The position numbers and the translations under genes were made by a program. The notes below the pieces were generated by a model. That model saw nothing but the letters and a program-made list of their open reading frames with translations. It did not search any database and was not told the DNA's origin. A stretch of DNA of 64,000 nt from Thioalkalivibrio thiocyanoxidans ARh2 (GTDB taxonomy: Bacteria > Pseudomonadota > Gammaproteobacteria > Ectothiorhodospirales > Ectothiorhodospiraceae): NCBI RefSeq assembly GCF_000385215.1, contig NZ_ARQK01000058.1, positions 62,001 to 126,000 of the forward strand, written 5' to 3'. This document shows positions 34,328 to 42,886 of this stretch, in pieces; the first letter of the stretch is position 1; every line of letters begins with the position of its first letter.

Positions 34328-34705
34328 ATGGCCCGAGGGCCTGTGACACGAGAGCCCGAGCAGGTAACCGCCTGGTGTATCGATGACGCCCAGCGCCCTT
34401 TGCCCGGGCGTGCGGAGCTCGTGCGCCATCACCGCAAGTATGCCGAGGGCGACCTGCGCTGGCACAGTTTCTATTTTCGCGGGCCCGATGGGCGCCACAA
34501 CCTCAAGGCGCAGAACCTGGCCGTTTCACCTGCATCGCGGTGACAACTCGCGCTGGTTTCGTCACGCGGTCAGAGACGATTTCCTGGTAGAGGAAACACG
34601 CCGCGCCGAGCAGCGAACCGACCTGGCACCGGCACAGACGCGTCAAATGATCACCGAACTGGCACAAGCCCGCTACACCCTGCCGGAAGAAGTCGGCGGG
34701 GGCAG
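34328..34705 (+). pseudogene. Degraded ORF split over two frames
   Basis: One frame from 34328 reads a protein-like stretch (RHHRKYAEGDLRWHSFYF, then RGPDGRHNLKAQNL) and stops at 34543. From about 34520 a second frame continues in the same style (FHLHRGDNSRWFRHAVRDDF, then MITELAQARYTLPEE). The two fit a single ancestral C-terminal region with a frameshift and perhaps a small deletion near 34515. I cannot name the family with confidence. Everything between the cytochrome and the lipoprotein (34250-34928) is otherwise without a gene. Confidence 0.5.
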
Positions 34706-34928
34706 CCGACGCAATCGCGCCACCAATCACGTCGGGCACGGGGGCGTCAGGTTTCTTTCCAGAAAGGCGCTCGGGATCCGGGAGTACGGCCAACGAATTC
34801 GCGCAAGTGGCTGTTTATTTTTGGTGCCCCTTGGTTGGCCCGGGCTTCACTTGACTCGTGTCGTCGGGCGTTGGCGGCGGCTGTCTGAGCAGACGAAGGC
34901 TCGCCCAGTCGACGCAAGGGAGCTATTG

Positions 34929-35711
34929 ATGAAACGAATCCACAATCGCACCGGCTTTCTCGTCTTCCTTACCGGTATTGCGCTCGCCGCCTCCGGCTGC
35001 GACCAGCCAGATGAAGCCGATGCGGCCAATGCCGCGGCTCCGGTCGATGCAGAGGAAACCCGCAGTCTCGGTCCGCCCAACCCTTATCTGAAGAACCTGC
35101 CCGAACTCGAGCAGACGCGCTTCGATGAATCCGCGCAGTGGCAGCAGGAACTGCGGCAACTGCAGGCGACCGACTGGGAGCAGGCCGAAGCGTTCCGCGG
35201 GCACGTCGCTGAAAGAGAACGACAATGGGACGAGAAGATCTCCGAGTATGTCTTCACGAACCTGGTGGGACAAACCATCCCCTTGGTGCCGATGGAAGGC
35301 AGGCCATACAACGTTGACGATCTCAGGATCGAAGGAAGAAGGCCCATGCCGTTCAATCACCTGATCCTGACCGGCACTGCCACACTGACGGAGGACTTGA
35401 TCGAACCGGATCGCGACGACCCTGCCCCTCCCGCCTTCACCCTGAGAGGACCGCCGATCATCGGTGCGGGGGATTTCCTGGATCATCGAGGCCAGGCGCT
35501 TACCCTGTTCGTCCAGGCAGCGGACCTGGATGGCAACAAGATCCCCGGGATCAAGGCACGGCTGACATCGACCGGGACTGCACAGCGCGAAGAGCTCGTC
35601 ACAGGCAAGACGTTCGAACTGCAGATGAGCGTTGACCGGAGCGACGTCGCCCGACTGCACAGCTTCGGCCAGTTTGTGGAAATCACGCGAGCAGAATTCG
35701 ACGCCAGGTAG
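34929..35711 (+). CDS. Lipoprotein of unknown function
   Basis: AAGGGAG precedes the ATG. The signal ends in lipobox AASGC (Cys about 20), with Asp after the Cys, which by the Lol rule would keep it in the inner membrane. The mature 240 residues begin with an acidic linker and a helical region (QWQQELRQLQATDWEQAEAF), then a beta-rich part (FNHLILTGTATLTEDL, ALTLFVQAADLDGN). No known domain was recognised. The same frame is open upstream through the degraded ORF, but the ribosome binding site and signal peptide fix the start here. Confidence 0.7.
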   Translation: MKRIHNRTGFLVFLTGIALAASGCDQPDEADAANAAAPVDAEETRSLGPPNPYLKNLPELEQTRFDESAQWQQELRQLQATDWEQAEAFRGHVAERERQWDEKISEYVFTNLVGQTIPLVPMEGRPYNVDDLRIEGRRPMPFNHLILTGTATLTEDLIEPDRDDPAPPAFTLRGPPIIGAGDFLDHRGQALTLFVQAADLDGNKIPGIKARLTSTGTAQREELVTGKTFELQMSVDRSDVARLHSFGQFVEITRAEFDAR

Positions 35712-35816
35712 ACGCCCGCCCACAACACGGCGCCAACATCATGGGCACCCAGTTCCTCGACGCCTCGTAGATGGGTGCTGCACCTCCTCCCGCGCCGCGA
35801 ATCCATTCGTGCCCTC

Positions 35817-35864
35817 TTTCTTTCTTTCTTTCTTTCTTTCTTGCTTGCTTGCTTGCTTGCTTGC
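35817..35864. repeat. Compound tetranucleotide repeat, TTTC x6 then TTGC x6
   Basis: Twelve consecutive tetranucleotide units: six TTTC (35817-35840) directly followed by six TTGC (35841-35864). The tract ends 100 bp before the DsrE-like start codon and begins about 105 bp after the lipoprotein stop. Such tracts vary in length by slipped-strand mispairing. It lies in no convincing gene, so any effect would be on promoter spacing or RNA structure. Confidence 0.95.
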
Positions 35865-35964
35865 AGCCGCTGGTAGCCCCTCTGGACATCGGATAGAGTA
35901 CACGCGCCCGCTACAGGGGAATTGCGGGCGAATATGACAAGAAAACCATCAAAGGAGACCATCC

Positions 35965-36489
35965 ATGAAACACCCGAATCTGCTCGAATGCAGACGCTTG
36001 CACGCCGTCCGACCGGGTCTGGGCGCCGCGATTTTGCTGGCGATGCTGGCCTGGGCCGCACCGTCCCACGCGTTCGACCCGGAGGCGAAGGTTGTCTACC
36101 ACGTGGACTACGGGGACCCTCAGCGACTCTCGTCCATGCTGACCAGCATCAACAACATGATGACCTATTACCAGGATGCATTCATGGATGTCGACGTACG
36201 CGTCGTGTTCATGGCCGACGGCATCCGCTTCACCACCGATAACGATCTCGAAGGCACCCCATTCGAAGTGGATACGGAATTCCGGGAGGCACGCGGCGAC
36301 CTGCGGACCCGCATGTCCGGGCTGCAGCAGACGCACGGTATCCAGTACGAGCTCTGCGACATCACCCGGAGCCAGGTCCGGCTGGATGCCGATCAGGTCC
36401 ACGACAACGTGGAGCGAGTCCCGTCTGGCGTGGTCCGGCTTGCCGAACTACAAAACGAACAGGGGTTTGCCTACATCAAGATCGACTGA
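35965..36489 (+). CDS. Periplasmic DsrE/F-like sulfur-relay protein
   Basis: AAAGGAGA precedes the ATG. A Sec signal (about 1-36, SHA-F) is followed by a DsrE/F-like alpha/beta fold: KVVYHVDYGDPQRLSSMLTSI, a VDVRVVFMADGIRF strand, and GIQYELCDIT, which places a Cys where DsrE-type proteins carry the persulfide-bearing residue. Cytoplasmic DsrE passes sulfur in reverse sulfite reductase systems; the exported form here would act in the periplasm, for instance on sulfane sulfur. The neighbouring gene is a TauE-type permease. A strong hairpin follows the stop. Confidence 0.82.
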   Translation: MKHPNLLECRRLHAVRPGLGAAILLAMLAWAAPSHAFDPEAKVVYHVDYGDPQRLSSMLTSINNMMTYYQDAFMDVDVRVVFMADGIRFTTDNDLEGTPFEVDTEFREARGDLRTRMSGLQQTHGIQYELCDITRSQVRLDADQVHDNVERVPSGVVRLAELQNEQGFAYIKID

Positions 36490-36510
36490 CTCAAGGACAT
36501 ACCCGAAACA

Positions 36511-36543
36511 CCGTCAGGGGCGTCAGGGGGACGTCCTTGACGG
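36511..36543 (+). terminator. Long hairpin after the DsrE-like gene
   Basis: Arms CCGTCAGGGGCGTC (36511-36524) and GACGTCCTTGACGG (36530-36543) pair over 14 bases in RNA with two G-U pairs and a five-base loop, starting 22 bases after the stop. GTTTCC follows, a weak T run. Probable transcription terminator. Confidence 0.6.
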
Positions 36544-36686
36544 GTTTCCTCGACGCCCTGCAGATATTTCGTTGTACCGACGCTGCAGATACACTAGGCA
36601 AACACCTCTTGTACCGCATCTCCAACGCAGGCTGCGCCCGCCGGCGCCGGGCCTCTTCGCCGCCACACATGCGCTACCGCGGCCAC

Positions 36687-37601
36687 CTAGTCCATTGCGG
36701 TCGCCAGTGCCGACAGGTAATAGATCGCCAGCATCAGAATCACGACACCCAGCAGCACTGCCAGTGCCTCGCGAGGAACATAGCGCTGCAGCCGCGCGCC
36801 GACATACATGCCCAGGGCGCCTCCGATGCCGAACAGCACACCCAGCTCCCAGTCCGGCCGCGCAGCGACGCCCGGTGGCGCGGGCAACAGGCTGTACATC
36901 AAGACGCCCGCAATCGACGTGATGAACGTGGCCGCCAGCGCCGCGCCTGCCACCGTGTAGACCGGCAAGCGGAAGATGGCTACGCAAAACGGTGCAATGA
37001 GTGCACCGCCCCCGATGCCATAGATCCCACCGATGATGCCGACGACGAATGCGAGCAACGCCATCGCCGGGAGGCTGAACGAGTGTGTGTCTGCCCCGAA
37101 GGTGAAGGTAACCCTGAAGGGGTCGACCGTCCGGGTGCGTGCAACGAACCCCGCCTCCATCCCCGACGCGCCCCGGCGGGCCGTTCCCCGCCAGGGCGCG
37201 AAGTCGGCCAGCAAGCGCAGGGCGAGATACATGAGCACCATACCGATGAAGACCTTGAACAGCGCCGGCTCGTACAGGTGATAGACCCGAACGTAATAGC
37301 CGACGCCAACACCGGGCAGGGTTCCCGCGACGATCACCCAGTTCAGCGACCACAGCATTCGCCCTTCGCGGAAAAAGCGGTAGACGCCCGAGGGTATGGC
37401 AACAAGATTGAAGACCAGGTTGGTCGCGCTCACCGATGGAGCCGTGTAGTTCAGTACACTCATCTGAAACGGCAACAGCAGGAATGCCCCGGAGACACCC
37501 ACCATCGCCGTCACCAGCGAGATCAGAAACGCGATCAGCGGTGGCAGCCACAGGCTGGTTTCCACGCCCGATCGTGCAAACTCGTACTGGAGGAATTCCA
37601 A
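36687..37601 (-). CDS. TauE/SafE-family permease (sulfite/sulfonate export type)
   Basis: 304 residues with about eight helices in two halves, each carrying the family glycine motif: VTAMVGVSGAFLLLPF in the first and GIIGGIYGIGGGALIAP in the second. These permeases export sulfite, sulfoacetate or other sulfur anions. The start is TTG at 37601 with GAGGGGGA before it. Its position beside the periplasmic DsrE-like protein and the SLC13 symporter supports a sulfur-compound role. The central hydrophilic loop (about 130-175) is longer than usual. Confidence 0.9.
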   Translation of the reverse strand: MEFLQYEFARSGVETSLWLPPLIAFLISLVTAMVGVSGAFLLLPFQMSVLNYTAPSVSATNLVFNLVAIPSGVYRFFREGRMLWSLNWVIVAGTLPGVGVGYYVRVYHLYEPALFKVFIGMVLMYLALRLLADFAPWRGTARRGASGMEAGFVARTRTVDPFRVTFTFGADTHSFSLPAMALLAFVVGIIGGIYGIGGGALIAPFCVAIFRLPVYTVAGAALAATFITSIAGVLMYSLLPAPPGVAARPDWELGVLFGIGGALGMYVGARLQRYVPREALAVLLGVVILMLAIYYLSALATAMD

Positions 37602-37789
37602 GGCAATCCCCCTCGACCTGACACAGGTTCAGCGAGGGGAGACGAACCCCTGCCGGCGCCAGGTCACGTTCGTCGCGATCCTCTGCCATCATGCCCAGGC
37701 GGCATCCACCACAGCCGCCGGCTCCGCCCCCCTCAGCCACCCGCTACCGCTCGTTCATCACGGCCCCGACACTGCCGGACTTCAGGCGC

Positions 37790-39289
37790 TCAGCCAGCAA
37801 GGATGGGCATACCCAGCAGCGGCCAGATCACCAGCACCGAGAAGCCAATCACAACCGTAAGCACAATGCTGGCGGGAACACCGGTACGGAAGAACTCCCA
37901 GGTGGAGAACTGACCGGACTGGTAGGCGATGGCATTGGGCGCCGCACCCACCAGAAACAGGAAAGGCATGCCGGTGGCCACCAGCGCCACGAACAGCACG
38001 ACATGCGGACTCACTCCCATATAGCCGGCCATGACCAGCGCAACCGGCAGCACAATGGCAATGGCGGCGACATTCATGATGACGTTGGTCATCACCACGA
38101 AGAACAGGCCCAGCCCCAGGACGAACAGCAGCCAGTGGGCCCCCTCGAACATCCCGAGCCAGGTAATCGCCAGCCATTCGGCGGCCCCGGTCTGCCACAG
38201 GCAGAATCCGATGCTCATCGCACCGCCAAACAGCAGGATGATGTTCCAGGGGATCTCCTCGAGTTCCTTCAGCGTGAGCACGCCCAGCGCGAAGAACAAC
38301 AGCGTCGTGACCAGCAGGATCGCCGGGCGGGACACGGGCTCCAGCGCCGGGACCATGGCCTGCAACGCCAGCACCAGAACGGCGCCCACCACGATCAGGA
38401 TCGTGAGCCACTCGTCCCGCTTCATCGCGCCGAGTTCCCGGTAGCGGCGCTCGGCCACCTCCGTCAGCCCCTCGATGCGCTTTTTCTCCGGGGGGAAGAA
38501 GATCAGCATCATCCACCATATGAGTACCGTCATCAGCAGCCCCACCGGCGCCAGATAATAAGTGACCTCGAAAAAGCCGACGTCGATATCGGCCACGTCC
38601 CGCGCAAAGGAGATCCCCACGATCCCGCGCGCCGACCCCAGCAACGTGATGATCGAACCGGCCCCTGCCGCGAAGGCCATGCCGATGAACAGTCCCTTGC
38701 CGAATCGTGTCGGGCGGTCGCCCGCGTCGTACAACGAATAGATCGCCAGCAGCACCGGGAAGATGGTCGCCGCCACCGCGGTGTGGGCCATGACCAGGGT
38801 GAGCGCGACCGTCACCAGGAACGTGCCCAGATAGATGGTGCTGGTGCGTTCCCCCACCAGCATCAGCATGCGATAGGCCAGCCGCTGGGTGAGCCCCGAC
38901 TTGGTGAACGCGATGCCGATCACCAGCGAGGCGAAAATGAACCACACGGCCGGATCCATGAAATTCCCGAATGCCACCTCGGGCGGGCGAATCAGGAACA
39001 GGGCCTGGAAGACACCGATGGCAATCGCGGTGACACCGATCGGTATGGGGGTAAACACCCACCAGATGGCCGCCAGCAGGAACAGGCCCAGTGCGGCCTT
39101 GCCGGCATCGCTCAGCGGGAATTCCTCGCCGGCCGGGTCGACCGCCGGGGCCGGGGCGTCCATGAACCAGAAGAGGAAGAATACCGCCAGTCCGGCGGCC
39201 AGGATCGACCAGCGCCGCCAGTCCAGCGTGTTCGGTGCTGCGCTGTCTCCCGGGTCGTCTTTCGACTCCGATCTAGGCTCCTCGCTCAT
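37790..39289 (-). CDS. SLC13/DASS-family sodium:anion symporter
   Basis: 499 residues with about 12-13 helices in the DASS arrangement. A hydrophilic N terminus is followed by PIGVTAIAIGVFQAL, AHTAVAATIFPVLLAI and WNIILLFGGAMSIGF, and the FFVVMTNVIMNVAAIAIVLPV segment corresponds to the SNT-like substrate/sodium clamshell; the usual SNT is TNV here. Known substrates in the family are sulfate and dicarboxylates. It starts within the upstream CBS-domain gene (17-bp overlap) with GGGAGAAG before the ATG, so the two are coupled. The substrate is not determinable. Confidence 0.88.
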   Translation of the reverse strand: MSEEPRSESKDDPGDSAAPNTLDWRRWSILAAGLAVFFLFWFMDAPAPAVDPAGEEFPLSDAGKAALGLFLLAAIWWVFTPIPIGVTAIAIGVFQALFLIRPPEVAFGNFMDPAVWFIFASLVIGIAFTKSGLTQRLAYRMLMLVGERTSTIYLGTFLVTVALTLVMAHTAVAATIFPVLLAIYSLYDAGDRPTRFGKGLFIGMAFAAGAGSIITLLGSARGIVGISFARDVADIDVGFFEVTYYLAPVGLLMTVLIWWMMLIFFPPEKKRIEGLTEVAERRYRELGAMKRDEWLTILIVVGAVLVLALQAMVPALEPVSRPAILLVTTLLFFALGVLTLKELEEIPWNIILLFGGAMSIGFCLWQTGAAEWLAITWLGMFEGAHWLLFVLGLGLFFVVMTNVIMNVAAIAIVLPVALVMAGYMGVSPHVVLFVALVATGMPFLFLVGAAPNAIAYQSGQFSTWEFFRTGVPASIVLTVVIGFSVLVIWPLLGMPILAG

Positions 39290-39842
39290 GGACTTCTCCC
39301 AGTACGTGCTTGACTACCAGGTCGAAGATATCGGCCAGCCGCAACGCCCCGACCACCTTGTCGTCCTTGACGACCGGAAGCACGAAGGCACCGCACGCGA
39401 CCATTTCCTCGAGCCCGTGCGCCAGCATGTCGTCGCGGGAGAGCACTTTCCTCACTGGTTCCGCCAGGTCGCCCGCGGTGCGCGAAGCCAGATCGAGCCT
39501 GGTCTCCAGCCGGTCCGCCAGCAACCGCTCCCAGAAGACCTGCATGGCCACGTTCTCGCCGGAATCGGCCCGACCCCAGTACCCCTGGGCGGCACCACGG
39601 GCTTCCCGCTTGAGCAGCGAGGGCTCGATCGCCTTGAGCAGTGTGTGGATCGACAGGATCCCTTCCAGGCCGCCATCCTCCTTCAGGACCAGAAGGTGGC
39701 GGAAATAGGGAGTCCCGTCCTTGCAGGGCTGGTGCCCCAGGGCCGTGAGTGCATCTTGTATGGTCGCGGAGGAAGGCAGGTGTGGATAAAGTTCGAGGGG
39801 AATCATGAACTCCCCGATCAGGAGTCGGTTCGGATCGGCCAT
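39273..39842 (-). CDS. CBS-pair regulatory protein coupled to the SLC13 symporter
   Basis: 189 residues with two CBS motifs: GTPYFRHLLVLKEDGGLEGILSIHTLLKA (about 45-75) and ACGAFVLPVVKDDKVVGALRLADIFDL (about 150-178), separated by a charged helical insert. CBS pairs bind adenine nucleotides and gate partner proteins. Its end overlaps the symporter start by 17 bp, so it probably regulates that transporter or the operon. A perfect 17-bp palindrome sits 66 bp upstream of its start. Confidence 0.82.
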   Translation of the reverse strand: MADPNRLLIGEFMIPLELYPHLPSSATIQDALTALGHQPCKDGTPYFRHLLVLKEDGGLEGILSIHTLLKAIEPSLLKREARGAAQGYWGRADSGENVAMQVFWERLLADRLETRLDLASRTAGDLAEPVRKVLSRDDMLAHGLEEMVACGAFVLPVVKDDKVVGALRLADIFDLVVKHVLGEVHERGA

Positions 39843-39907
39843 CCCCTGCCCCCTTTAAGTAAGGCGTTCGCGCCGAATACCGAGCGGTCGGCGCTCCGTC
39901 TCTCAAC

Positions 39908-39924
39908 TCAACACACTGTGTTGA
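39908..39924. promoter_or_regulatory. Perfect palindrome, candidate operator of the CBS-SLC13 operon
   Basis: TCAACACA-C-TGTGTTGA: eight-base arms without mismatch around one central base. It lies 66 bp upstream of the CBS gene start in the 253-bp gap after the molybdoenzyme chaperone gene. No T run follows, so a dimeric regulator site is more likely than a terminator. The regulator is unknown. Confidence 0.5.
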
Positions 39925-40095
39925 ACAATAGACCGTAGACAAGCATGCAGCCAGCAGAGGGGCAACGGGCCAAGGATGGCCCGGCAATTGTTGGCGGTCA
40001 GTACGTGGCGTGGTGCCTCACACTGACCGCAACCTGGCGTGCAGTCCCTGTCGTGCCCCCAGGCCCCCTGTTGCCTTGACCCGTATGGTGCATGC

Positions 40096-40881
40096 TCAGT
40101 GCTGAGCGCCCTCCCGGTGCTCGAAGTGAACCGGCTGCTCGGCAGGTACCCTGGCGCTTCCGCCCGCACCGTGCGGACAGATGAACTCGTCGGCCTGGAG
40201 GGGGTCTTCGAGCGGGCGCTTGAAGGGCGTTGGGTCAACGCCCAGCCGGGCGCACTCGTCGGCGAGTCCCTCGTCCAGCCATGCCGCGGTCTCCGGATAG
40301 GGGGAGGCGGCATTCTGCTCCCGCAGCCGCGGCAGCAAGACGCCCTGCCATCCCCCCAGATGGTCCGTCAGGAATCGGGCCACAGCCTTATGGGTAACCT
40401 CCGCGTGTCCGCCCCACCCCTCGGAAATGGCGTAGGCCTCCTTGACCAGCAGGATCCCGTAGAACCCCAGCTGAACGGCCAGGTGATCGGGTCGCTCGGC
40501 GTCCTCATCCGACGTGTCGAGGCCAAAGGCCTGGTAGAAGCCGCTGATATCCGCCAGCAGCGGACCCGGCCCGGCCAGTTGGGTACTGCCGGCATAGGTG
40601 GCCGCGTGGAGAGAACAGGGCGTGCGGCCCATGAACAAGCGCGTGTATTCCGCCCTGAGGGTTTCGTCGTCAAGCGCCGCCCAGGCCTCCAGCACCGCGG
40701 ACCCCGACGGGAGCACGGCGAGGGTTTGGGGACAAACGGCCGCTTCCAGGGCCTGGTGGATCCTCGCGCCGTCCCCGAGTCCGGGATAGGCGAAGCAGGT
40801 GCCCAGGATCCGAAAACGGTAGGCCCGGGCGAGGAGATCGGAGATCTGCAGCTCCGGTGACTGGGTTTGCGCGGTGCTCAT
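40096..40881 (-). CDS. TorD/NarJ-like molybdoenzyme chaperone (delta subunit)
   Basis: 261 residues, helical, of the TorD family: LRAEYTRLFMGRTPCSLHAATYAG is the hallmark EYxRLF...PC segment, then DHLAVQLGFYGILLVKEA. Such chaperones bind the Tat signal of the catalytic subunit and guard cofactor insertion before export; they are not part of the final enzyme. GAGGAG lies at the end of the gamma gene, four bases upstream. As the last gene of the operon it completes the set alpha, beta, gamma, delta. Confidence 0.88.
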   Translation of the reverse strand: MSTAQTQSPELQISDLLARAYRFRILGTCFAYPGLGDGARIHQALEAAVCPQTLAVLPSGSAVLEAWAALDDETLRAEYTRLFMGRTPCSLHAATYAGSTQLAGPGPLLADISGFYQAFGLDTSDEDAERPDHLAVQLGFYGILLVKEAYAISEGWGGHAEVTHKAVARFLTDHLGGWQGVLLPRLREQNAASPYPETAAWLDEGLADECARLGVDPTPFKRPLEDPLQADEFICPHGAGGSARVPAEQPVHFEHREGAQH

Positions 40882-40885
40882 GGGC

Positions 40886-41725
40886 TTACTCCTCGACTTT
40901 GAGGTCGATCCAGCCGGACCAGGACTTGCGGCCACCCACTTCCCGGTTGCCCCCGTCCCAGACGGCAAAAGCGGCCTGGGTTTCGGTTCCCCGAGAGAGG
41001 TCGGGATCGCCCGGCATTATCTGATTGGCGGGACGCGTGATGGCCACGCGCCAGGTCCCGTCCTCCCAGACACCCCAGCCGTCGGCATGTTGCATCGGCT
41101 TGACAGTGAGGCTGCTCCACCCCTCCGCCATCTGCTCCAGCACGGGGCTTTCGAATGGGCGGGCCACCGGGTTGTCCACCCCCATGGCCCCGGCAAAGGC
41201 CCGGGCGTCGGTGACCCTCAGGACCTCGTCCGGATAAACGTCGACCAGGGCATAGGGATAGAGATCCCGAATGTCCGGCTCTCCATCGACCAGATCGCGC
41301 TGAAAAGCGGCCCGCCACTGGAGGATGTTCACCTTGCCCCCGGGGTTCCCCATCATCGGACTGGCGGGCCCCTCCACGGGGAACTGGACCGCCACCTGAT
41401 CGCCGAACGCGTCCGTCACAAACCAGTCGTCACGGGTGTCGTCGTCCCATTCGATCAGGATCCCGACCCAGTTCCCGTTGTTGACAGCCCGGACCGTCAG
41501 CTCGGTCACCGCAATGTCCGCGTGATGGGGCCGCGTGACCTGCTGGGGATTCAGGCTCACGGTCACGGCTGGCGCCTGATCCCACACCTCCGACTCCGGA
41601 TCATTGAAGGGCCCGGTGGCATCCACCGGGACGGCGCGCAGCGTATCGGCCGCGGCCACGGGTGCCGCGGCCATGCCCACCACCAGGGCGGCGGCAAGGC
41701 TGCAGTGAAATGCGGTCTTGTTCAT
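40886..41725 (-). CDS. Haem-b gamma subunit of a type II DMSO-reductase-family enzyme
   Basis: 279 residues with a Sec signal (about 1-25, AAA-A), as in SerC, DdhC, EbdC and NxrC/PcrC-type gamma subunits. In the haem b group (SerC, DdhC, EbdC) the ligands are one Met and one Lys. Here PMMGNPGGKVNILQWRA in the middle offers the Met, and GGRKSWSGWIDLKV at the C terminus carries the expected Lys region. No CxxCH is present, so a c-type haem is excluded. The protein takes electrons to or from the beta subunit in the periplasm. AGGAGG precedes the ATG, 14 bp after the beta gene. Confidence 0.86.
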   Translation of the reverse strand: MNKTAFHCSLAAALVVGMAAAPVAAADTLRAVPVDATGPFNDPESEVWDQAPAVTVSLNPQQVTRPHHADIAVTELTVRAVNNGNWVGILIEWDDDTRDDWFVTDAFGDQVAVQFPVEGPASPMMGNPGGKVNILQWRAAFQRDLVDGEPDIRDLYPYALVDVYPDEVLRVTDARAFAGAMGVDNPVARPFESPVLEQMAEGWSSLTVKPMQHADGWGVWEDGTWRVAITRPANQIMPGDPDLSRGTETQAAFAVWDGGNREVGGRKSWSGWIDLKVEE

Positions 41726-41739
41726 GACGGGCCCTCCTG

Positions 41740-42867
41740 TCAGGTGACGTTGGTCCGGTGCACGTCCAGATCCGAGTCGTACTCGACCCGCATGTAGATG
41801 GGCTCGCGCATCGGCACCCGCACCACCTCGGCACGCTTGTCGTCGTAGCCGATCACGTTCCTTCCCTCGACCTTGAAGTGGTGGATGATCTCGGGGGTGG
41901 CGCCGAACAGGAGCATCGCACCCAGCAGCTGGGGGTCTTCACTCGCACGCTTGTAGGTGTCGATGGCGTCCTCGACGCCCCAGCCGAACATCTGCCGCAG
42001 GTACTGCGGCGGGACGTGGATCGGCGGGATGTAGAAGGTGTTCGGCTCCAGGCCAAACTGGGGGTAGAGCGGCTTGCCGATCTTGGCCACATGGATCAGG
42101 TAATCCATGGGGTTGTCCTCGCGGATCTCGTCGGGCCGGGAAATGAAGCCCTGGAGCCGGATCTTGCCGATGCAGGTGATCGTGCACTGGGTCTGCCGGT
42201 TGTTCTCGATGGCCGGGTAGCAGCCGATGCACTTCTCCGACACACGCGTGACCGAGTTGAACATCACCTTCTTGTAGGGGCATCCCTTGACGCATTCCCG
42301 ATAGCCCCGGCAGCGCTGCTGGTCCAGGAGAACGATCCCGTCTTCCGGCCGCTTGTAGATGGACTGCCGTGGGCAGGCGGACAGGCAGGCGGGATAGGTG
42401 CAGTGATTGCAGATGCGGGGCAGATAGTACATCCACTGCATGTGCGGCATGGTCAGCAGTGCCCCCTGCTCCATGGAGCCCGTGCAGTCGTCTTCCCCTA
42501 TATTGGGATAGGCCCAGTCCTCGTCATCGGGTGTGTAGCCCAGGACAATCTCGCCATCGGGGGCCGCCTCGAACAGGGTCTTGCCCTGGTATTCGGGGCC
42601 ATCCATCTCCTGCACCCCGTGCTGGTCCAGGATGTTCACATCCCAGCCCAGCGGGTAGTAGCCGTAGGGCTTGGTTTCGACGTTGTTCCAGAGCATATGC
42701 TCCTGGCCGCGGCCCGAGGTCCAGGTCGTCTTGCAGGCGACCGTGCAGGTCTGGCAGGCGATGCACTTGTTGGTATCGAAGATCATGGCGAATTGTTTCT
42801 CGGGCCGGACCCCCTCGAAGGGGTAGTCCATCTCGCGACCGAGTTGCCAGTTGTAGACGCGGGACAT
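41740..42867 (-). CDS. Iron-sulfur beta subunit of a type II DMSO-reductase-family enzyme
   Basis: 375 residues with four cluster-binding cysteine groups as in NarH: CIACQTCTVACK, CNHCTYPACLSACP, CRGYRECVKGCPYKK and CIGCYP...CTITC. In the third group the second position is Tyr (CRGY), where NarH has Trp, so that cluster is expected to be [3Fe-4S] and the other three [4Fe-4S]. There is no signal peptide, so the protein is exported bound to the Tat-bearing alpha subunit. AAGGAG precedes the ATG; 19 bp separate it from alpha. Confidence 0.93.
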   Translation of the reverse strand: MSRVYNWQLGREMDYPFEGVRPEKQFAMIFDTNKCIACQTCTVACKTTWTSGRGQEHMLWNNVETKPYGYYPLGWDVNILDQHGVQEMDGPEYQGKTLFEAAPDGEIVLGYTPDDEDWAYPNIGEDDCTGSMEQGALLTMPHMQWMYYLPRICNHCTYPACLSACPRQSIYKRPEDGIVLLDQQRCRGYRECVKGCPYKKVMFNSVTRVSEKCIGCYPAIENNRQTQCTITCIGKIRLQGFISRPDEIREDNPMDYLIHVAKIGKPLYPQFGLEPNTFYIPPIHVPPQYLRQMFGWGVEDAIDTYKRASEDPQLLGAMLLFGATPEIIHHFKVEGRNVIGYDDKRAEVVRVPMREPIYMRVEYDSDLDVHRTNVT

Positions 42868-42886
42868 GGCGAGTCTCCTTGAGCCG

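Noticed and set aside
35683-36061. Minus-strand frames through the tetranucleotide repeat reading Lys/Glu/Ala/Ser runs
   Set aside because: The coding look comes only from translating the repeat; no start signal and the frame covers the start of the DsrE-like gene on the other strand.
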